Of a stretch of 26,206 bases of DNA, positions 21,993-26,206 are shown one piece after another (the first letter of the stretch is position 1; each line of letters begins with the position of its first letter). Made by a program: the position numbers and the translations under genes. Origin of the DNA: Sulfurospirillaceae bacterium (GTDB lineage: Bacteria; Campylobacterota; Campylobacteria; Campylobacterales; Sulfurospirillaceae); the NCBI GenBank assembly GCA_028705785.1, contig JAQWCT010000008.1, positions 1 through 26,206 of the forward strand, read 5' to 3'. Under the pieces are notes generated by a model. The model did not search any database. It saw nothing but the letters and a program-made list of their open reading frames with translations, and was not told the origin of the DNA.

Positions 21993-23297
21993 TTACCCTA
22001 ATTTTACTAAGAGTTCCCTAACCACGGAGCGATCATCAAAAGGATATTTATGCCCTTTTATCTCTTGCGTCGTTTCATCACCCTTGCCCAAAATCATAAG
22101 GACTTCATTTTCATGTTGCATCTTCAATGCTTTTTCAATTGCGAGGTAGCGATCTACTTCTACATGTAAAGATTCATTAATGCTCATCCCACTTAAAATC
22201 TCTTCTATAATAACCTCTGGATTTTCACTTCTTGGGTTATCGCTGGTGACGATGATTTTTTTAGAAAATCGCTGTGCCATCTGACCCATTTTGGGTCGTT
22301 TTGTTTTATCTCTATCTCCGCCAGCACCAAAAAGCGTGATGATGTCTTTATCTTTCATGCTCTCAAGCACTTTTTCCATGCCATCAGGCGTATGAGCAAA
22401 ATCAACAATCACCAAAGGGTTAGTGCTTACTACTTCCATACGACCCTCAACACCTGCAAAGTTTTCAACTGCTTTACAAATCTCTTCCATTGGCGCCACT
22501 TGCAACATGTCCACTGCCCCAATGGCAGCCAAAAGATTGTAGAGGTTAAAAAAGCCGTGCATTGGGGACTCAAATTCATATACTTTTTCAATTTTAGCTA
22601 CTGCTGCACTGATACCATCTTTGAGAGCATACGCCAAAATCTTATAAGTTGCAGGATTTTCGATGCCATAGGTCATCGCATTGGTGCGGTTAAAACGAAT
22701 TTTTGACTCATCTTTGTTGATGAGTTTTGGGCTTTCATCATCGAAAAATCGACTTTTGACTTTGACATATTCATCTATCGTTTTATGAAAATCAAGATGG
22801 TCTTGCGTGATATTGGTCAGTATTTTAAGTGCAAAGCTAAGCCCATCAATACGGTTTTGAACTATTGCGTGAGAACTCACTTCCATAACAAAATATTCAC
22901 AACCCTCTTCTACGGCAATTTTTAGATTATGGATTGTTTGAAGAATAGGAGGCGTGGTTAAACTCTTATCTTCTATTTTTCGCTCATTAATAAAACAACC
23001 TCTCGTGCCTTGAAGCCCTACTTTTTTACCCAAGTCAAGTAAAATGGAGTAGATAGCAGCAGCTGTGGTCGTTTTTCCATTGGTACCCGTGATACCAATG
23101 ATTTTGATTTTATCTTTAATGCCTAAAAGCTCTAAACACTCTTTAGGTGAGATAATTTTTGAACAACTATTTTGTTGGGCTTTTTCGACATAAATCTTGT
23201 TTTGGTCGCTCACAACAAAGATGCTTTTCGCATCACACTCATTTGAATTATCGGTTACATGTAAGTGCGTTTGGCACTCTTTTAAATTTATTTTCAA
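21993..23297 (-). CDS. murE: UDP-N-acetylmuramoyl-L-alanyl-D-glutamate--2,6-diaminopimelate ligase
   Basis: A 434-aa ATP-dependent Mur ligase of cytoplasmic peptidoglycan precursor synthesis. It has the P-loop GITGTNGKTTTA (68-79), MEVSSHAI, TNITQDHLDFH, EGRMEVV and HTPDGMEKVL. DNPR at 353-356 (DNPRSENP) specifies meso-diaminopimelate rather than lysine, as in Gram-negatives. It is short beside the roughly 490-aa E. coli enzyme, mainly in the N-terminal UMP-binding domain. TTG at 23297 is the start: AAGAG lies 5 nt before it and no in-frame ATG is nearby. Two palindromes (22160 and 23255) encode LHV. Confidence 0.95.
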   Translation of the reverse strand: MKINLKECQTHLHVTDNSNECDAKSIFVVSDQNKIYVEKAQQNSCSKIISPKECLELLGIKDKIKIIGITGTNGKTTTAAAIYSILLDLGKKVGLQGTRGCFINERKIEDKSLTTPPILQTIHNLKIAVEEGCEYFVMEVSSHAIVQNRIDGLSFALKILTNITQDHLDFHKTIDEYVKVKSRFFDDESPKLINKDESKIRFNRTNAMTYGIENPATYKILAYALKDGISAAVAKIEKVYEFESPMHGFFNLYNLLAAIGAVDMLQVAPMEEICKAVENFAGVEGRMEVVSTNPLVIVDFAHTPDGMEKVLESMKDKDIITLFGAGGDRDKTKRPKMGQMAQRFSKKIIVTSDNPRSENPEVIIEEILSGMSINESLHVEVDRYLAIEKALKMQHENEVLMILGKGDETTQEIKGHKYPFDDRSVVRELLVKLG

Positions 23298-23305
23298 AGG
23301 AACTC

Positions 23306-23869
23306 TTATTGTTGTACTTTTTTGATGAGGCTTAGGAGCTGCTCATCGTTGGGGAAAAGGGTAACGGCATTTTCGAGATAATTTAAAGAAATTTCGACAA
23401 AACCATTTTCAATTAATTTAGCCAAGAAATCAACAAAATCTTCTTTTTTAGAGATAATGACTTTCGTGGAAAACATAATATCTTCAAATGCTTCTTTAAA
23501 ACTTCCGCGAGATTGTATAAGGCGCATAAAATCTTCATATTTGATACCATTTTCAGCATTGATGCGTGCTTCAAATTCACTTTCATTAAAAAGATGACCT
23601 AGTTTTCCCATGTTATTGTCAACTGAATGAATGATTTCTTCTATAATTTCTTCACAATCTTCCGCACCATTGGCTTTAGTCAGTAAATAATATTCAAACA
23701 ATGCCATCGCTTGTTCTTCGTTTTCAACTGCCATATCACATAAAATAGCGCCTATTCGAGATTGCTTTGAGCTAGGATCAAGACTTAAGGCAAGAGAAAA
23801 ATTGAGCATTGCTTCTGTAAAGTTCTTCGCATAAAATTTGTCAATGCCTTTTTTGATATAGTTGTTCAT
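23306..23869 (-). CDS. TPR-like helical repeat protein of unknown function
   Basis: A 187-aa soluble, helical protein. The first 40 residues (KKGIDKFYAKNFTEAMLNFSLALSLDPSS) are a good tetratricopeptide repeat, and NYLENAVTLFPNDEQLLSLIKKV at the C-terminus resembles another. The middle is acidic and not recognisable. No signal peptide or membrane segment is present. The start overlaps the NifU-like stop (TAATG) and the stop lies 8 bp before murE, so it is an operon member. TPR proteins usually mediate protein contacts; no partner can be named. From memory, C. jejuni has an uncharacterised protein at this position. Confidence 0.75.
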   Translation of the reverse strand: MNNYIKKGIDKFYAKNFTEAMLNFSLALSLDPSSKQSRIGAILCDMAVENEEQAMALFEYYLLTKANGAEDCEEIIEEIIHSVDNNMGKLGHLFNESEFEARINAENGIKYEDFMRLIQSRGSFKEAFEDIMFSTKVIISKKEDFVDFLAKLIENGFVEISLNYLENAVTLFPNDEQLLSLIKKVQQ

Positions 23870-24150
23870 TAATGTACAAAACTTTCTATCTCATCTTCCA
23901 TTCCTGGAATGATATTGATGACTTCTATCTCTGGGTGGATATCGATTCTAAGTTGTCGCTCAATGCCATATTTGAGTGTCTGACCACTAGATGCACATCC
24001 TTGGCAAGCGCCTTGGAGCTGAACAAAAACGCGTCCATCTTTGATGCGTAAAAGTGTTAATCCACCACCATCAAGTGCCAGCATAGGCTTTATTTTTTCG
24101 AGTGATTTTTCAACAACAGGGAGCAATTCTTCATCGGTAAAAGGTATCAT
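23869..24150 (-). CDS. NifU family Fe-S scaffold protein (NifU C-terminal domain)
   Basis: A 93-aa stand-alone NifU C-terminal domain. It begins near VEKSLEKIKPMLALDGGGLTLL and has the cluster-binding CxxC in GACQGCASSGQTLKYGIE. Such proteins hold or transfer [4Fe-4S] clusters to apo-targets. It is first in the operon leading to murE, with AGGAG 5 nt before ATG at 24150, after a 133-bp gap that holds the rplQ terminator. A promoter is expected between 24151 and 24240, but I see only weak AT-rich candidates (around CTATAGG and TTAAATT on the minus strand). Confidence 0.92.
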   Translation of the reverse strand: MIPFTDEELLPVVEKSLEKIKPMLALDGGGLTLLRIKDGRVFVQLQGACQGCASSGQTLKYGIERQLRIDIHPEIEVINIIPGMEDEIESFVH

Positions 24151-24234
24151 TTATTCTCCTATAGCAAAGTGTCTAATTTAACAATAGTTTGCGTTAAAAA
24201 TGACTTAATCTGAAGTGGTAAGTGAAGAGATAAG

Positions 24235-24271
24235 GAGGAAAAAGAAGTTTGGGAGAAAAGTTCTCCCAAAC
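24235..24271 (-). terminator. Intrinsic terminator after rplQ
   Basis: GTTTGGGAGA (24247-24256) and TCTCCCAAAC (24262-24271) form a perfect 10-bp stem with a 5-nt loop, 13 bp past the rplQ stop. On the minus strand TTCTTTTTCCTCC follows, giving the uridine-rich tail of a rho-independent terminator. It ends the rpsD-rpoA-rplQ operon. Confidence 0.88.
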
Positions 24272-24283
24272 ATAAAGGCAAGA

Positions 24284-24634
24284 TTATACTAACTCTAAAA
24301 ATGCCATTTCAGCAGCATCGCCTTTTCTGATACGCGTTCTAGTAATACGAGTGTATCCACCATTGCGTTCTACATACTTAGGAGCGATTTCATTGACTAA
24401 TTTTTTAGTACATTCTTTATCTTGAAGTGCTGCAAAAATAGTCTTATGTGCATGGTCTCCACCAACGCCCGCTTTAGTGATTAACTTTTCAACAAATCCT
24501 CTAAGCTCTTTTGCTTTAGGAACTGTTGTCTCAATTTTTTCATATTTAATGATTGCTATAGCCATATTTTTCAACAAAGCACCTCTGTGCGATGAAGTAC
24601 GACCAAGCTTTCTATATCCGTGCTTATGTCTCAT
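24284..24634 (-). CDS. rplQ: 50S ribosomal protein L17
   Basis: A 116-aa ribosomal protein. It begins MRHKHGYRKLGRTSSHR, followed by GALLKNMAIAIIKYEKIETTVPKAKELR, the L17 signature region, and ends NGGYTRITRTRIRKGDAAEMAFLEL. Size is normal for bacterial L17, which lies near the peptide exit tunnel. It is 3 bp downstream of rpoA, the standard end of the alpha operon, and is followed by the terminator at 24235-24271. Confidence 0.98.
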   Translation of the reverse strand: MRHKHGYRKLGRTSSHRGALLKNMAIAIIKYEKIETTVPKAKELRGFVEKLITKAGVGGDHAHKTIFAALQDKECTKKLVNEIAPKYVERNGGYTRITRTRIRKGDAAEMAFLELV

Positions 24635-24637
24635 TTA

Positions 24638-25651
24638 TTAACCCTCATTGACTTCAGATTTTAAATCTTCAATTTTCTTCTTCAACAAGCTTGCAGTCTC
24701 AGTAGAGAAGTTAAATCCAACAGGATAACCGCTCTCTTCCATCACTTGTCTAATCTCTTCTAAAGATTTTTTGCCTAGATTTTTAAGGTTTTTAAGCTCT
24801 AACTCACTCATAAGGGCGAGTTCAGCGATATATTTTACCTCTGCTCTATCTAAACAGTTGAAGCTACGAGCACTTAGATTTAACTCTTCAATGCTAAGTA
24901 GCAATTTACCAAGCTCAACACTCTCACTTGAACTTTCATTTTTAGGTGCAACTGCAATATCTAAAATACCATTAAAAACAGACATTTGGCTATACATAGC
25001 TTCAAGTGCATTTTTAAAAGCTTCGATTGGAGAAACTAAACCATCTGTTTCAATTGTAAAAACAATCTTTTCATAATTTGGATTATCTTCAACCAATACA
25101 TTTTCGATATCGTATACTGCTTTTTTTACAGGTGTAAAGAAAGCATCGAGTGCAATATAATCATCACCCACTAGCCCTCGGATATTTTCGCTAGGAACAT
25201 AACCGATTCCTTTTTCAATAATCAAAGAAAAATTAAATTCTGCATCTTCATTAATGGTTGCTAAGTAACCCTCAGGCGTTACAATTTCAACCAAAGCATT
25301 AGAAAGATCACTTCCTTTAATCTCTTTTGGTCCAGTGAATGAGTAGTTAACCTCTACGCGCTTCTCATCACCTTTGATTTTGAAACGAATATTTTTGAGA
25401 TTAATAATGAAAAGGGCAACATCTTCGAGCATACCGCGCATGCTATCAAATTCGTGAGTGACCCCTTCAATTTTTACAGCCGTTGGCGCAGACCCTACTG
25501 TAGTACTAAAAAGCAATCTACGAAGAGGATGTGCCAAAGTTACCGCAAAACCTGATTCAAATGGATATGCGCAAATTTGAACTTTATTTGCTGCAATGTT
25601 TTCTACTTCAATCTCAGTTGGCATGTAAGCTGATGTATTGATTTTTTTCAT
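24638..25651 (-). CDS. rpoA: DNA-directed RNA polymerase subunit alpha
   Basis: A 337-aa RNA polymerase assembly subunit. The N-terminal domain (about 1-230) has FAVTLAHPLRRLLFSTTVGSA and TPVKKAVYDIENVLVEDNPNYEK for dimerisation and beta/beta' contact. The C-terminal domain (about 255-325) has RSFNCLDRAEVKYIAELALMS followed by LKNLGKKSLEEI, the DNA UP-element and activator-binding helix-hairpin-helix. It starts MKKINTSAYMPTEIEVENI, as in relatives, 15 bp after rpsD and 3 bp before rplQ. No copy of the palindrome occurs here. Confidence 0.98.
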   Translation of the reverse strand: MKKINTSAYMPTEIEVENIAANKVQICAYPFESGFAVTLAHPLRRLLFSTTVGSAPTAVKIEGVTHEFDSMRGMLEDVALFIINLKNIRFKIKGDEKRVEVNYSFTGPKEIKGSDLSNALVEIVTPEGYLATINEDAEFNFSLIIEKGIGYVPSENIRGLVGDDYIALDAFFTPVKKAVYDIENVLVEDNPNYEKIVFTIETDGLVSPIEAFKNALEAMYSQMSVFNGILDIAVAPKNESSSESVELGKLLLSIEELNLSARSFNCLDRAEVKYIAELALMSELELKNLKNLGKKSLEEIRQVMEESGYPVGFNFSTETASLLKKKIEDLKSEVNEG

Positions 25652-25666
25652 ATGCTACCTACTTCA

Positions 25667-26206
25667 TTATTTAGAGTATAGCTCAACGATTAATCTTTCT
25701 TCAACCGGAATCACTACTTCTTCTCTTTCTGGAATGCGTGTGAAAACACCCATCGCTTTATCTCTCTCAACATCTACCCATGGTGCGATACCTGTTTGAG
25801 CTGTTAGTTCAAGTGCTCTTTTGATTTGTGGGTTGTTTTTCGCTTTCTCACAAACTTCGATTTTTTCACCTGGACGCACTACATACGAAGGAATGTCAAC
25901 TCTTTTGCCATTAACCAAAATATGTCCGTGTGTTACTAATTGACGAGCAAATCTTCTTGTTGTTGCAAAACCCATACGGTAAACAACATTATCAAGTCTT
26001 CTTTCGATTAATAGTACTAAGTTAATACCTGTATTACCATCTCTTCTTGCTGCTTCATCAAATATTCGTCTGAATTGTTTTTCAGAAACTCCATACATAA
26101 ATTTAGCTTTTTGCTTCTCTCTTAATTGGAGTCCATATTCGCTAATTTTTGTTCTTCTTTGACCATGCTGTCCTGGTGCATATGGACGCTAGTCTAACGC
26201 ACTTTT
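25667..26206 (-). CDS. rpsD: 30S ribosomal protein S4, N-terminus outside the window, with an in-frame TAG
   Basis: The last 180 codons of S4, a primary 16S rRNA binder and the autoregulator of the alpha operon in some bacteria. It contains RPYAPGQHGQRRTKISEYGL, LREKQKAKFMYGVSEKQFRRIF, the S4 RNA-binding domain RRLDNVVYRMGFATTRRFARQLVTHGHILVNGKRVD split across two segments, and the ending PVEERLIVELYSK. Codon 26191-26189 is TAG, where relatives (from memory, C. jejuni KSALDKRPYAPGQHG) have Lys; AAG to TAG is one base change. Sequence on both sides is conserved and in frame. Since S4 is essential, a sequence error is the simplest explanation. After the stop, the first internal ATG is at 26098. 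Confidence 0.85.

Larger units (their letters stand above)
656..23264. repeat. Family of iterated palindromes TTACATGTAA dispersed over the window
   Basis: This entry marks the span of the dispersed family, not a continuous repeat. Exact copies begin at 656, 1313, 1650, 1770, 3444, 10406, 12507, 14182, 16866, 19881 and 23255. Copies with one end base changed begin at 14137, 14699, 19662, 19983 and 22160. All share the 8-bp core TACATGTA. Fourteen are inside coding sequences and two are intergenic. Confidence 0.85.

Noticed and set aside
22392..22706. Plus-strand open frame of about 100 codons opposite murE
   Set aside because: It lies entirely within murE on the other strand and resembles no known family.
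656..23264. TTACATGTAA as a regulator operator
   Set aside because: Fourteen of 16 copies are deep inside genes rather than in promoters, and the two intergenic ones do not share a consistent position relative to a -10 box. This fits an iterated genomic motif better.
656..23264. CRISPR or tandem repeat array from the repeated 10-mer
   Set aside because: Spacing is irregular, from 45 bp to several kb, and the flanks are ordinary coding sequence.
1..26206. tRNA, rRNA, insertion sequence, prophage, toxin-antitoxin or anti-phage defence genes
   Set aside because: All intergenic gaps are short and every sizeable frame is explained by housekeeping, respiratory, flagellar or chemotaxis genes. No transposase, integrase or defence motif was seen.

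Overview
The window is AT-rich, densely packed chromosomal DNA from a Campylobacterota (Epsilonproteobacteria) bacterium. A Sulfurospirillum-like genus is my best guess. The evidence is gene content and order: a ccoNOQP cbb3 oxidase operon followed by small membrane proteins, FixH and AddB; a soluble PAS kinase/OmpR regulator pair upstream of ccoN; a DUF507-carA pair; hisZ-purA-fliJ-motE; and nifU-murE-panD-ybaB-PDZ-ispA-tkt-gph. From memory, much of this order is shared with Campylobacter jejuni, but no database was consulted. All genes are on the minus strand except one chemoreceptor gene. No tRNA, rRNA, insertion sequence, prophage or CRISPR array was seen, and no gene-free stretch exceeds 300 bases.

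Layout, read 5'->3' on the minus strand from the right edge. (1) rpsD (cut by the edge)-rpoA-rplQ, closed by a strong hairpin terminator near 24.25 kb. (2) A 7.5 kb operon: NifU-like, TPR-like, murE, panD, ybaB, a PDZ protein, ispA, tkt and gph, closed by a terminator whose stem lies inside the end of gph. (3) A lone plus-strand methyl-accepting chemotaxis protein gene (14.8-16.7 kb), interrupted by one in-frame TAA. (4) hisZ-purA-fliJ-motE. (5) DUF507-carA-TauE/SafE family-histidine kinase-response regulator. (6) ccoNOQP, a DUF4006-like protein, a 34-residue membrane peptide, a TPM-like protein, fixH, then addB, which runs off the left edge.

Functional themes are microaerobic respiration (cbb3 oxidase, FixH, and a sensor kinase with an Aer-like PAS domain), central metabolism (transketolase, carbamoyl phosphate, purine, histidine, pantothenate, isoprenoid and peptidoglycan precursors), flagellar export and chemotaxis, recombination, and the translation/transcription core.

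The most striking signal is not a gene. The 10-bp palindrome TTACATGTAA occurs 11 times exactly and 5 more times with one end base changed, against roughly 0.1 exact copies expected by composition. Most copies lie inside genes, usually read as Leu-His-Val, which resembles the highly iterated palindromes (HIP1) of cyanobacteria. Other points to check: an in-frame amber codon in rpsD, the nonsense codon in the chemoreceptor, a TauE/SafE gene with no usable ATG, a palindrome just downstream of the ccoN -10 box, and a 34-aa gene easily missed by annotation.
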